Positions 1-10,556 of a DNA stretch of 20,298 nt are shown piece by piece. Below the pieces are notes generated by a model. That model was given only the letters and a program-made list of their open reading frames with translations, had not been told where the DNA came from and made no database searches. This stretch comes from Caulobacter sp. CCH9-E1 (GTDB lineage: Bacteria > Pseudomonadota > Alphaproteobacteria > Caulobacterales > Caulobacteraceae), in the NCBI RefSeq assembly GCF_001556515.1, contig NZ_LSJA01000072.1, positions 1-20,298 of the forward strand, written 5' to 3'. Within the stretch, counting starts at the first letter, position 1. Each line of letters opens with the position of its first letter. Made by a program: the position numbers and the translations under genes.

Positions 1-6
1 GGAATT

Positions 7-258
7 TCAGAGGCTTACTGAGCCCGCCCAGTCGCAGTCAATTCGAGCACCGACATCATAGCGCAAGCGGCGATGGTTCGCGAGAGCTTCGGCGCCACGG
101 AGGGCGAAAGTCGCGACGTCTAACGCTGGTCCTAGGGATAGCATCGGAAATGGCGAAAAGCGGTCTTCGAACTTGCCGTCTGACCACAGCTCAACCCATT
201 TCCGCAGGCGCTGGGCTTCGCTCGCCGCCGGCGTGACGGGATCTTCGCCGTGGACCAC
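7..258 (-). CDS. hypothetical protein, 83 aa, possibly a remnant
   Basis: An open frame on the minus strand with a GTG start at 256-258; the frame stays open upstream to a TGA at 286-288. The product (begins MVHGEDPVTPAASEAQRL, contains KWVELWSDGKFEDRF) reads like ordinary protein, with acidic and aromatic residues well mixed, but I recognise no family. It faces away from the metal genes, with a poorly coding stretch between. It could be the 3' part of a decayed gene at the island edge. Whether it is expressed is unclear. Confidence 0.3.
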   Translation of the reverse strand: MVHGEDPVTPAASEAQRLRKWVELWSDGKFEDRFSPFPMLSLGPALDVATFALRGAEALANHRRLRYDVGARIDCDWAGSVSL

Positions 259-313
259 TCGCGTCGTGGGAGTTGCGGACTCAGGTCAATAGGCCGGAGC
301 AAGTCCAGCTAGC

Positions 314-607
314 TAAACATTAGGCCGCAACCCAGATCGGGCCGATGACTGCGCTTCCGACGTTACCGCTCTGCGGGTCGAGAACTATCGTCTGTTCCCA
401 GGCGCCCCGCCGGGTTCCGGCATTGACTTTCGCTTCGCGGAAGGCTCGTCGCTCATTGCGAGTATCAACGGGCTCGGCAAGGCGCTTTGCCGGCTGATCG
501 CGTTCAGCAGGTCGTCCGTTGGTGTCGACACATCCTGGAGGACCCCACAGCAGTCACAAATCAGGAAGGACGCCGTGTGGCCGTCATCCTCGCCGCGGCA
601 GGCGACG
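314..607 (+). pseudogene. possible decayed N-terminus of an SMC/AAA-type ATPase
   Basis: A frame open from the TAA at about 311-313 to a TAG near 606, without a convincing start codon. Codons 365-500 read TALRVENYRLFPG, then IDFRFAEGSSLIASINGLGKA. The pattern (x-V-E-N-Y-R-x-F-P, then hydrophobic strand followed by N-G-x-G-K) resembles the start of SMC/RecF-like ATPases, where the strand leads into a Walker A loop G-x-N-G-x-G-K-T/S. Here the loop reads SINGLGKA, so the leading Gly and the T/S after Lys are missing, and the frame soon closes. I infer a decayed fragment; the resemblance is short and could be chance. Confidence 0.3.
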
Positions 608-702
608 TAGGCGTCAATGCTGGACCGGAGCTTTCGATCGCTGCATCGCAGCTCCGGCGGCGTGCGTGGTCGTGGCTCAGGCGTGGAGTATCTGTCCCAT
701 AG
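487..702 (+). CDS. hypothetical ORF, 71 aa, doubtful
   Basis: A TTG-initiated frame (MPADRVQQVVRWCRHILEDP..., ending LRRRAWSWLRRGVSVP). No family recognised and no clear ribosome binding site. It overlaps the possible ATPase remnant in another frame, so at most one of the two is meaningful here. The middle section is plausible protein, but the Arg/Trp-rich end looks like non-coding high-GC sequence. Reported because it is the only other candidate in the 259-839 stretch, which otherwise shows no gene. Confidence 0.2.
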   Translation: MPADRVQQVVRWCRHILEDPTAVTNQEGRRVAVILAAAGDVGVNAGPELSIAASQLRRRAWSWLRRGVSVP

Positions 703-721
703 CCCCTCCCGATGTGTGCGT

Positions 722-738
722 ACTCAGCTAAGCTGAGT
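722..738. repeat. 7-bp perfect inverted repeat ACTCAGC-TAA-GCTGAGT
   Basis: Arms ACTCAGC (722-728) and GCTGAGT (732-738) around a 3-nt centre. It lies about 100 nt upstream of the first gene of the metal cluster. No T-run follows, so a terminator is unlikely; a dyad operator for a regulator of the czc module is possible. I see no strong -35/-10 pair next to it, only an AT-rich CAATAT near 775-780. Confidence 0.45.
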
Positions 739-839
739 CCCCCACATACACCGGGACCAGACATCTAAGCGGCACAATATACGACGCGCATGGCCCCTTC
801 CCTTCTTAGGGCGAACCCACAAGACGGACTAGTGGCGCA

Positions 840-1313
840 ATGTCGCCTTGCAATCCAGGAAGCGCTCGGCTAGGTAGCGCGGATCGGGGGTTTTCCGTGC
901 TATCGTCAACGCGCCTAGTGTCCGTGCGGAATGTGCTGGTCATCATTTTGATGGCCCTTAGCGCAGTTGTCGCCGTGCAACGGTCGCAGTCGATGATCAA
1001 CGATATTCAGCACGGATTGTCGATTGACCATCCAGCGCCCGTATCTGAGTTCGCAAGCGCTTCAGACGATCACGGCTTGAATCATGATCGCGCCGCTCCG
1101 GATAGCGAAGACGGCCGCTCTGGTGACCACGATCCGGGGTCGCACCACCACCACGCGGAAGGTCCGCAGGTGGCTCACATCGCGACGGCGACGCTCGATG
1201 CCGTCGTACAGATGCGATCTGCAGCCGTGTTCGCCCAAGCGAACGACGGCGCGCCGCCATCCCTAACCTTTGGCCTGAAGCGGCCTCCGAAAGCTCGAAG
1301 CAACAAAGCCTAA
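840..1313 (+). CDS. His-rich CzcI-like periplasmic protein
   Basis: Small protein at the head of the czc genes. After a hydrophobic segment (about residues 29-45, NVLVIILMALSAVVAVQ) comes a His/Asp-rich stretch with DDHGLNHD and DHDPGSHHHH, then a short C-terminal part ending FGLKRPPKARSNKA. Size, hydrophobic start, His-rich middle and Lys/Pro/Arg-rich end match the loosely conserved CzcI-like proteins found before czcCBA, thought to act in the periplasm in metal sensing or buffering. The role here is inferred from position and composition. The ATG at 840 has no clear ribosome binding site; the GTG at 897, after a G-run at about 886-890, would put the hydrophobic segment nearer the N-terminus and may be the real start. 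czcC follows after 50 nt, so co-transcription is likely. Confidence 0.65.
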   Translation: MSPCNPGSARLGSADRGFSVLSSTRLVSVRNVLVIILMALSAVVAVQRSQSMINDIQHGLSIDHPAPVSEFASASDDHGLNHDRAAPDSEDGRSGDHDPGSHHHHAEGPQVAHIATATLDAVVQMRSAAVFAQANDGAPPSLTFGLKRPPKARSNKA

Positions 1314-1363
1314 GCAGCGCGGTGATCCGGCCGCGCGCCTGATCAACACCTTCGAGAAATCTC

Positions 1364-2704
1364 ATGACCAAATTTCGTGTAGGTCGCGCGTCTGCGCGGC
1401 CGGGCTTGGCGTTGGCGGCGAGTCTTGTCCTGTCCTTGACAGCAGAATCCTCGGCGTTCGCACAGCCATTTCCAGCTCGACCTCCATCTCCATCCCCATC
1501 TCCATCGCCTGCGGTCGCACCGAACCTGAACCTTGCTGAGGCGCTTTCCCTGGCCAGCGCTGCGGATCCCGCGGTGTCAGGCTGGGAGGCGCGCCTCGCC
1601 GCGGCCGAGGCGAACATCCGCCAGGCCGGCGTCAAGCCAAACCCGTCACTCGGATTCGAGACGGAGAACTTCGCCGGGAGCGGCCCCTACTCCATGCTGG
1701 GCGGCAGCCAGACGACCCTCAGCTATCAGCAAGTCCTCGAGCGAGGCGGCAAGCGCGAGGCGCGCGTGGGTTTAGCCAGAGCAAGCGCCGAGGTCACTCG
1801 CCGCCGCCGCGATGTCCGCCGCCTCGATCTTCTGCGAGATGTCCAGGTGGCCTACGCCGATGCGCTCGCCGCAGAGGCGGACTTGCTGATCGCAGAAGCC
1901 CGGCTGATCGCCGCGCGCAGCGCTCAGACCGACGTCGATCGCCGCGTGCGCGCTGCCCGTGACCCGCTCTTCGCCGGATCGCGCGCCGAGTCCATCGCGG
2001 CGCAGGCCGAGGTCGAACGCGATCAGGCGCGGGTGGCGGCGCAGAACGCGCGAGCGGTGCTAGCCCGCTTCTGGGGAGGTTCGCCGGACTTCACGCTCAA
2101 CTTGGAGACCTTCTTCTCCGTGACGCCGCCTTCAGCGCCCGGGTCCGTCGCTACAGCGGATCTCGCGCTGTTGGAGTCCGAACGCGAGGTGGCCGCCGCC
2201 AACATACGGATCGAGCGGTCCCGCTCGGTCGTGGACCCCACCGTGCGGGCCGGCGTCCGTTACTTCGGCGACGGGCGAGACGTGGCCTTTGTCGTAGGCG
2301 GCGCCATCCCGCTGCGGCTGTACGACACCAACAAAGCGGGGGTCGAGCGGGCACTTTCCGAGCGCAATGCGGCCGAAGCAGACCTCGCGGCGGAGCGTAT
2401 TGTGCGCCAGCGCGAGATCGCGCGCTTGACGGCGAGGCTGGCCGCCTCGGCCATGGAGTCCGAACGGCTGCGGGCTGAGGTCATTCCGAGCGCCATTCGG
2501 GCTGTCGAGCAGGTTCGCGAAGGCTTCAATCGGGGCGGCTTCCAGTACCTCAATGTGGCCGAGGCCGAACGGGCCCTGGCGGATGCGCGAGCCCGCCGAG
2601 TCGTCGTCTTACGGCAGTTTCATACCGATCAGGCGGCGCTCGACCGTCTCACCGGGCGCCACATGGCGCTCGCTTCCTCCAACCTGAACGCGGAGCGTCG
2701 CTGA
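1364..2704 (+). CDS. czcC: CzcC-type outer membrane factor (TolC family)
   Basis: Outer-membrane channel of a tripartite RND metal efflux pump; it passes metal from the CzcA/CzcB complex across the outer membrane. The 446-aa product begins with a signal peptide (cleavage likely near SSAFA-QP), then a Pro/Ser repeat linker (PSPSPSPS, about residues 41-48), then the two OEP domains of the TolC fold, typically started by LNLAEALSLASAADPAV and carrying the motif NPSLGFETENF. Long heptad-rich helices (SAEVTRRRRDVRRLDLL, EAERALADARARR) fit the periplasmic alpha-barrel. Length is normal for CzcC/CusC proteins. Its stop codon shares one base with the czcB start (TGATG), a sign of translational coupling. 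In Caulobacter the related czrCBA and nczCBA systems export Cd/Zn and Ni/Co; the substrate here cannot be fixed from this subunit. Confidence 0.93.
   Translation: MTKFRVGRASARPGLALAASLVLSLTAESSAFAQPFPARPPSPSPSPSPAVAPNLNLAEALSLASAADPAVSGWEARLAAAEANIRQAGVKPNPSLGFETENFAGSGPYSMLGGSQTTLSYQQVLERGGKREARVGLARASAEVTRRRRDVRRLDLLRDVQVAYADALAAEADLLIAEARLIAARSAQTDVDRRVRAARDPLFAGSRAESIAAQAEVERDQARVAAQNARAVLARFWGGSPDFTLNLETFFSVTPPSAPGSVATADLALLESEREVAAANIRIERSRSVVDPTVRAGVRYFGDGRDVAFVVGGAIPLRLYDTNKAGVERALSERNAAEADLAAERIVRQREIARLTARLAASAMESERLRAEVIPSAIRAVEQVREGFNRGGFQYLNVAEAERALADARARRVVVLRQFHTDQAALDRLTGRHMALASSNLNAERR
1484..1507 (+). repeat. four hexamer repeats (CCATCN) encoding a Pro-Ser linker in czcC
   Basis: Four tandem units CCATCT, CCATCC, CCATCT, CCATCG lie in frame and encode (Pro-Ser)x4 just after the CzcC signal peptide. 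Slippage would change the linker by two residues at a time without breaking the frame. Codon use here (CCA) differs from the GC-ending codons around it. Confidence 0.7.
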
Positions 2705-3963
2705 TGCACGCCACCCTGATCCGCCGGCGCACGCGCCTGTCCGCCGTCCTCCTCCTCGCCACGGCGCTTGCCGCTTGTGGCCAGTCCGCCAGCAAAGCTC
2801 CGGAGGCGGAGAAAGCTGAGGCCGCCGCAGCCGATTATGAGCGCGGCCCTCACCGCGGCCGCATGCTGCGAAGTGGTGACTTCGCCCTGGAGATCACCTT
2901 GTACGAAGAAGGACCTGCGCCGCTGTTCCGGCTGTATCCCTACCTCAAGGACAAGCCAGTTGACCCAAAGCAGGTGCAGGCGAGCATCGCCCTCACCCGC
3001 CTTGGCCCAAAAGTCGATCGCTTCACCTTCACACCTGAGGCGGACTATCTGACGAGTCCGTCCATCGTCCGCGAGCCGCACTCGTTCGACGTCAGCGTGG
3101 CCGCGACCCAAGGCGGCCAGCAGCACAAGTGGACCTATGCTTCATATGAGGGGCGCACGACCATCACCGCGGACGCTGCGCGCGCCGGCGGTGTGACGAC
3201 AGAGCGCGCGGGTCCAGGGCAGATCGGCGAGTCGCTACCACTCAATGGGCGTATCGAGATTACGCCGGAAGGGCGAAGCGATGTGATCGCGCGCTACCCC
3301 GGGCGCGTCGTCTCGATGAACGCCGAGCTCGGGCAGCGGGTCCGACGGGGGCAGGTGCTGGCGCGGGTTGAATCAAGTGACAGCCTGCAAACCTACTCGG
3401 TTGCCGCGCCGATCTCAGGCGTGATTGTCGAGAAGAACGTGACAGTCGGCGGGGTCACGGGGTCGGAGGCGATGCTCGTCGTGGCCGACCCGACGAAACT
3501 GCATGCCGAGTTCTTCCTCTACCCGCGGGATGCGGAGCGCGTGCGCGTGCGTCAGGCGGTGGAGGTCACCAGTCTGGCCGGCGATCACCGCTTGACCAGC
3601 CGCATCGAAGCGATCCTTCCGACGGCGGACCTGACCAACCAGACCCTGGTCGCCCACGTGCCGATCACCGGATCGGTCGATGTCTGGCGACCCGGCTTGG
3701 GCGTGAAGGGAACGGTGCAGACCGGCGCGACCGCGGCGCCGCTGGCGGTGCGGACAAAGGCCATCCAGCCGTTCCGAGACTTCGAGGTGGTCTACGCCAA
3801 GGTCGGAAATACCTACGAGGTGCGGATGCTGGAGATCGGCCGCCGTACGCCTGAATGGACCGAGGTCCTGGGGGGCCTCGAGCCGGGGACTGAATATGTA
3901 GTCGACGGCGCCTTCCTCATCCGCGCGGACATCGACAAGTCCGGCGCGAGCCACGATCACTAG
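2704..3963 (+). CDS. czcB: CzcB-type membrane fusion protein (lipoprotein adaptor)
   Basis: Periplasmic adaptor joining CzcA to CzcC. The 419-aa protein has a lipoprotein signal: positively charged start, hydrophobic core and the lipobox L-A-A-C with Cys25. An N-terminal extension of about 120 residues (from ERGPHRGRMLRSGDF to KWTYASYEGR) precedes the adaptor core; such domains occur in CzcB relatives and may bind metal. The core has the barrel-sandwich (lipoyl-like) halves around VIARYPGRVVSMNAELGQRV and SVAAPISGVIVEKNVTVGG, then beta-barrel and membrane-proximal parts ending in GLEPGTEYVVDGAFLIRADI. The last residues are SHDH, a possible metal ligand tail. It overlaps czcC by one base and is followed after 12 nt by czcA, so the three form an operon. 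Confidence 0.93.
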   Translation: MHATLIRRRTRLSAVLLLATALAACGQSASKAPEAEKAEAAAADYERGPHRGRMLRSGDFALEITLYEEGPAPLFRLYPYLKDKPVDPKQVQASIALTRLGPKVDRFTFTPEADYLTSPSIVREPHSFDVSVAATQGGQQHKWTYASYEGRTTITADAARAGGVTTERAGPGQIGESLPLNGRIEITPEGRSDVIARYPGRVVSMNAELGQRVRRGQVLARVESSDSLQTYSVAAPISGVIVEKNVTVGGVTGSEAMLVVADPTKLHAEFFLYPRDAERVRVRQAVEVTSLAGDHRLTSRIEAILPTADLTNQTLVAHVPITGSVDVWRPGLGVKGTVQTGATAAPLAVRTKAIQPFRDFEVVYAKVGNTYEVRMLEIGRRTPEWTEVLGGLEPGTEYVVDGAFLIRADIDKSGASHDH

Positions 3964-7164
<3,201 letters not shown>

Positions 7165-7182
7165 CCCCCCTTCACACCGTCG

Positions 7183-7211
7183 GGGCGGCCGCATGTCGGG
7201 AGCGGCCGCCC
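7183..7211 (+). repeat. strong intercistronic hairpin between czcA and the hupE-like gene
   Basis: Perfect 10-bp arms GGGCGGCCGC (7183-7192) and GCGGCCGCCC (7202-7211) around a 9-nt loop. It fills the 82-nt gap between the czcA stop and the next start. There is no T-run after it (CACCCCCTTC follows), so it is more likely an mRNA-stabilising or partial attenuation structure than a classical terminator. Confidence 0.7.
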
Positions 7212-7246
7212 ACCCCCTTCATGCCCACCCCTTCGAGGTTCGCTCC

Positions 7247-7963
7247 ATGCTTCAAGCAAGCATCCTACTCAGATGGCGACCTGCCGCCCTTCTCCTCGCG
7301 CTGGTCCTGCTGCTGGTCGACGGCGCCCTGTCCCAGGTTTTGGCCCACGGGGTCGCCAACGGCGACAAGGGCTACATCCAGGAGACGACCGGCGTGGTCT
7401 TCCTGCCGTTCGTCTACCTGGGCGCCAAGCACATGGTCACCGGCTACGACCACCTGCTCTTCCTGTTCGGGGTGATCTTCTTCCTCTACCGGATGAAGGA
7501 CATCGGCATCTATGTGACCATGTTCGCCGTCGGTCACTCCACGACCCTGTTGCTGGGCGTGCTCACCGGCGTCAGCGTCTCGAGCTATCTGATTGATGCA
7601 ATCATCGGCCTTTCGGTCGTCTACAAGGCCCTCGACAACCTGGGCGCATTCCAGCGCTGGTTCGGCGTTCAGCCGAACACCAAGGCCGCCACCCTGATCT
7701 TCGGCCTGTTCCACGGCTTCGGCTTGGCCACCAAGCTACAGGACTTTCAGCTTTCTTCGGACGGCCTCGTCTGGAACCTCATCGGGTTCAACATCGGCGT
7801 CGAGCTGGGCCAGCTTCTGGCGCTCGGCGCCATCCTCATTGCGATGGGCTTCTGGCGGCGCACCGACGGCTTCTGGAAGCACGCCTACCTCGCCAACGTC
7901 GTCCTCATGAGCCTCGGCTTCATCCTGACGGGCTATCAGTTCGTCGGCTTCTTCGTCGTCTGA
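7247..7963 (+). CDS. HupE/UreJ-family membrane protein
   Basis: A 238-aa polytopic membrane protein. A signal-like N-terminus (ALLLALVLLLVDGALSQVLA) ends at AHG, giving a likely periplasmic His34. The family motif G-A-K-H-M-x-T-G-x-D-H-L-L-F is present (H62, D68, H69), followed by VGHSTTLLLG and FGLFHGFGLATKL, the conserved His/Gly helices of HupE/UreJ_2 proteins, whose better-known members are putative Ni or Co permeases. I chose the ATG at 7247 because GAGG at 7235-7238 is well spaced and the longer frames would run through the hairpin and into czcA. Position inside the czc module points to a role in divalent metal handling, but direction of transport is unknown. Confidence 0.85.
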   Translation: MLQASILLRWRPAALLLALVLLLVDGALSQVLAHGVANGDKGYIQETTGVVFLPFVYLGAKHMVTGYDHLLFLFGVIFFLYRMKDIGIYVTMFAVGHSTTLLLGVLTGVSVSSYLIDAIIGLSVVYKALDNLGAFQRWFGVQPNTKAATLIFGLFHGFGLATKLQDFQLSSDGLVWNLIGFNIGVELGQLLALGAILIAMGFWRRTDGFWKHAYLANVVLMSLGFILTGYQFVGFFVV

Positions 7964-7977
7964 AGGGAGACCAACCC

Positions 7978-8616
7978 ATGCACAACGCCAACAAGCCCCG
8001 TCTCTCCGAGCTGCCCACCACAGGCAAACTCCTCCGCTCGACCGCGCTCGCCGCTGGCGTCGCGGGGGTCCTCCTTGCCACTGCCGTCCTGCCTGCGGAG
8101 TACGGTGTCGACCCGACACGGGTGGGTTCGGTGCTCGGCCTCACCGAGATGGGGCGCATCAAACGACAACTTGCCGCCGAAGCGGCGGCAGACGCGCGAG
8201 CCGACGTCGCTGCTAGTTCAACGCCGGCCGCCGCCACTCGTGTTGCGGCCCCTGCCGGCGGCTCCGTCCCGGCCGCGACTCCGACCGTCGCCGCACGGGG
8301 CGAACGGTCGGACAGGACGGTGATCACCCTCGCGCCCGACGCGGCCGCGGAGATCAAGCTCGTGATGGACGAGGGAGCACGCGCTCGCTTCGTATGGTCG
8401 AGCAGCGGCGGGCGAGTGAACTTCGACACCCACGCCGACCGGCCCGGCGTCAAGTATCATGGCTACGGCAAGGGCGCCTCACAGCGAGAGGAAGGAGAAC
8501 TCGCGGCTGCCTTTACGGGCAGTCACGGCTGGTTCTGGCGCAACCGCACGGGAGAGACCGTGACGATCACGCTCGATACGTCCGGCGCCTACAAGGAAGT
8601 GAAACGTGCTGATTAG
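7978..8616 (+). CDS. membrane-anchored periplasmic protein ('transmembrane anchor protein')
   Basis: A 212-aa protein with one N-terminal transmembrane segment (about residues 20-42, STALAAGVAGVLLATAVLPAEYG), an Ala/Thr/Pro-rich linker (residues 65-105) and a compact C-terminal domain containing LVMDEGARARFVWSSSGGRVNFDTH, YHGYGKGA and GSHGWFWRNRTGETVTITL. Proteins of this type sit after hupE-like genes in czc clusters of related bacteria and are annotated only as transmembrane anchor proteins; function is not established. The FDTHAD, YHGYG and GSHGWFWRN His/Trp pattern could be a metal or cofactor site (inference). GGGAGA at 7965-7970 precedes the ATG; it lies 14 nt after the hupE-like stop, so co-transcription is likely. 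Confidence 0.8.
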   Translation: MHNANKPRLSELPTTGKLLRSTALAAGVAGVLLATAVLPAEYGVDPTRVGSVLGLTEMGRIKRQLAAEAAADARADVAASSTPAAATRVAAPAGGSVPAATPTVAARGERSDRTVITLAPDAAAEIKLVMDEGARARFVWSSSGGRVNFDTHADRPGVKYHGYGKGASQREEGELAAAFTGSHGWFWRNRTGETVTITLDTSGAYKEVKRAD

Positions 8617-8634
8617 GCGGCCCCCGGTCTCTAC

Positions 8635-9093
8635 GTGAGAGGGATGGTCATCCTGGACGCCGAGCGGGACGTGAGGACGCCGGTGGGCGCCGTCTGGCGC
8701 GCCCTGGTCGATTACCCGCGCTACCCCAAGTGGACCGGGGCCGCGATCCTTCAGCAGGATCCCGACCGGCCCGGCGAGCTCGTCTATCGCATCCGCGTCC
8801 GGACGCCTGGCCGCACCGAGCGGGCGTGGAGTTTCCCGGGACGCGAGACGACGCGAGAGCCGTTACGGGCGATCGGCTGGCGCTTCGGCATGGGCTTTGT
8901 CTACGGTCTGGACATCGGCTTCGAGACTAGCGCGCGCGGCGGCGTGACCCATGTGCGCCATTTCGTACGGATCACCGGACTGGTCGCCGTGCTCCGGCCG
9001 GCGCTCCTCAGAAGGATCTTCGGACCTGTGGTCGAGACGATGCTGAGCGATCTCGAGGCAGAAGCGCGCCGAAGGCAACGGCGCGGCGCATGA
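8635..9093 (+). CDS. SRPBCC-family (START/Bet v1-like) protein
   Basis: A 152-aa soluble protein with the Bet v1-like fold signature: DAERDVRTPVGAVWRALVDYPRYPKW near the start, the typical first strand, short helices and DYxxYPxW loop; paired strands in the middle; and a long C-terminal helix (PVVETMLSDLEAEARRR). The fold binds hydrophobic ligands in a cavity; no ligand can be named. The GTG at 8635 and the ATG at 8644 are both possible starts and neither has a clear ribosome binding site. It follows the anchor-protein gene after 18 nt on the same strand, probably in the same transcript. A link to metal resistance is by position only. Confidence 0.75.
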   Translation: MRGMVILDAERDVRTPVGAVWRALVDYPRYPKWTGAAILQQDPDRPGELVYRIRVRTPGRTERAWSFPGRETTREPLRAIGWRFGMGFVYGLDIGFETSARGGVTHVRHFVRITGLVAVLRPALLRRIFGPVVETMLSDLEAEARRRQRRGA

Positions 9094-9177
9094 AATCTCG
9101 GGCGGCGGCCTGGACCCTTTGGCTGTGCTGCCGATTTTCGCCGCGGAGCTTCGAGGCTTTACCAATGGAGCAACATC

Positions 9178-9573
9178 GTGCGTCTAGCTTCAATATTCGC
9201 ATTGGCGCTCGTCCATATCGCCGAGCCCACAAACGCTGCGCCGGCCGAGCGAGTGGAGGTCGCCAGCGAAGTGATCCCACTCACCGGCTTTCGACTAGAG
9301 CCCCCTAGCGTCACGCACGACGGCGGGTCTCTACGCTTCCGTGGCTTCCTCTGTCGAAGGTCCGTTGCGATGTCGCCCTACCTGGTGCGACTCGAACGTG
9401 TCTCACGTGATGGCCAAGTGCTGGGCGCTGCAACCGGGCCGGTCTCGGGGCTCTCAGGTCGGGGTAACCGCTGCTCGGTCTACACGGTCACCGCCCCTTG
9501 GCGTCTGGAGCCTGGAGACCGGGTGCGGGTCTGCGCCCAGCGTGGAGACGGGCCGTGCCCCGCCGGTGGCTGA
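9178..9573 (+). CDS. small secreted protein of unknown function
   Basis: A 131-aa product with a signal peptide (MRLASIFALALVHIAEPTNA-AP). The mature part is about 110 residues, rich in beta-type sequence (SLRFRGFLCRRSVAMSPYLVRLERVSRDG) and holds four cysteines (C59, C99, C119, C127), enough for two disulfides. No family recognised. The start is GTG at 9178, supported by GGAG at 9167-9170 with 7-nt spacing. It is the last + strand gene before the IS66-like element and ends 100 nt from its left end, so it is not disrupted by the insertion. Confidence 0.6.
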   Translation: MRLASIFALALVHIAEPTNAAPAERVEVASEVIPLTGFRLEPPSVTHDGGSLRFRGFLCRRSVAMSPYLVRLERVSRDGQVLGAATGPVSGLSGRGNRCSVYTVTAPWRLEPGDRVRVCAQRGDGPCPAGG

Positions 9574-9673
9574 CGGGCAGGTGGCGCCGGCGTGGCCGGG
9601 GAAGGCTTGAGCGTCCAGGCGCCCGGCCGGCTTCGCCATCGCCACCTTGAGCGGCGCCGTGCAGAGTTCCGAA

Positions 9674-9693
9674 GTAAGCGGCGTCCCGACCCC
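9674..9693 (+). repeat. left terminal inverted repeat of the IS66-like element
   Basis: Starts GTAAGCGGCGTCCCGACC. Pairs with 12731-12750 with a few mismatches and one gap. The 8 nt before it, GTTCCGAA, form the left target duplication. Confidence 0.85.
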
Positions 9694-9745
9694 ACCTTCA
9701 CGCGGCTGATCTGATCATCGAGAGTCCGAGCCGGTTTGGCTTGGT

Positions 9746-10123
9746 GTGGTGATGATGCCTGGTGATGATGTGCTGATGATGCCTGCGGCGCGTCGGATCG
9801 AGGTGTTCACAGGTCCTGGCCAGCGGCGGCGTTGGAGCGCACAGACCAAGGCCCAGATCGTGGCGGAGAGCTATGAGACCAGCGTCGGCGACGTGGCCGA
9901 CCGCTACAGCCTGGCGAAGACGCAGGTGTTCACCTGGCGGCGCGATGCGAGGCGCTCCGCCTTCGCCCAGGTGGTGGTGGATGACGCTGCGCCGGAATCT
10001 GACAAGGCCGCGACGGACGGCGCCATCGAGATCGAGCTTGTGGGTGCGCGGGTGCGGATCGGCCGGGAGGCCGACGCGCGGATGGCGGTGGCGGTGATCG
10101 GCGCCCTGCGGTCTGGCCGGTGA
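9746..10123 (+). CDS. tnpA: IS66 TnpA (Orf1), HTH accessory protein
   Basis: First gene of the IS66 triad. The 125-aa product has the family's helix-turn-helix region: RRRWSAQTKAQIVAESYETSVGDVADRYSLAKTQVFTWRRDARR (roughly residues 28-72), related to IS3-type OrfA DNA-binding modules. Its role is DNA binding or regulation rather than catalysis. The GTG at 9746 is followed in frame by a GTG and two ATGs (9752, 9755), so the exact start is uncertain by a few codons. The stop overlaps the tnpB start by 4 nt (GTGA), normal for these elements. Confidence 0.9.
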   Translation: MVMMPGDDVLMMPAARRIEVFTGPGQRRRWSAQTKAQIVAESYETSVGDVADRYSLAKTQVFTWRRDARRSAFAQVVVDDAAPESDKAATDGAIEIELVGARVRIGREADARMAVAVIGALRSGR

Positions 10124-10476
10124 TCGGACCGGCGGGATCGGTCCGTGTGTTAGTGGCGGCGCGGCCGGTGGATTTCCGGAAGGGCGCGGAGGGGCTGGCC
10201 GGGCTGGTGCGCGAGCAAATGGCCGCCGATCCGTTCTCAGGCACGGTCTACGTCTTCCGCGCCAAGCGCGCCGATCGGATCAAGCTGATCTACTGGGACG
10301 GCACGGGGCTGTGCCTGTTCGCCAAGCGGCTGGAGGACGGAGACTTCCGCTGGCCCAAGATCCAGGATGGAGTGATGCGGCTCACCTCGGCTCAGCTCGG
10401 AGCCCTGCTGGAGGGCCTCGATTGGCGGCGGGTGCACCAGGCCCGGCGGACCCGCACCCCCGTCGCTGCGGCGTGA
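10120..10476 (+). CDS. tnpB: IS66 TnpB (Orf2)
   Basis: The 118-aa product is a textbook IS66 Orf2: VLVAARPVDFRKGAEGLAGLV, then VYVFRAKRADRIKLIYWDGTGLCLFAKRLEDGDFRWP. It is required for transposition in studied IS66 elements, but its biochemical role is unknown. GTG start at 10120 overlaps the tnpA stop by 4 nt. Intact and full length, 80 nt before tnpC. Confidence 0.95.
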   Translation: MIGPAGSVRVLVAARPVDFRKGAEGLAGLVREQMAADPFSGTVYVFRAKRADRIKLIYWDGTGLCLFAKRLEDGDFRWPKIQDGVMRLTSAQLGALLEGLDWRRVHQARRTRTPVAAA

Positions 10477-10556
10477 TGTTCAGGCCCTGCGACGAGATGA
10501 CTCAGCCTGTTCGTGAGGGCGCCTCACGGCTGGTTTGATGTGCTGTACTCTCGGCC

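Noticed and set aside
997..1635. 212-aa minus-strand frame with GDGDGDG run
   Set aside because: The GDGDGD run is the complement of the czcC Pro-Ser hexamer repeat; the frame is antisense to the CzcI-like gene and czcC.
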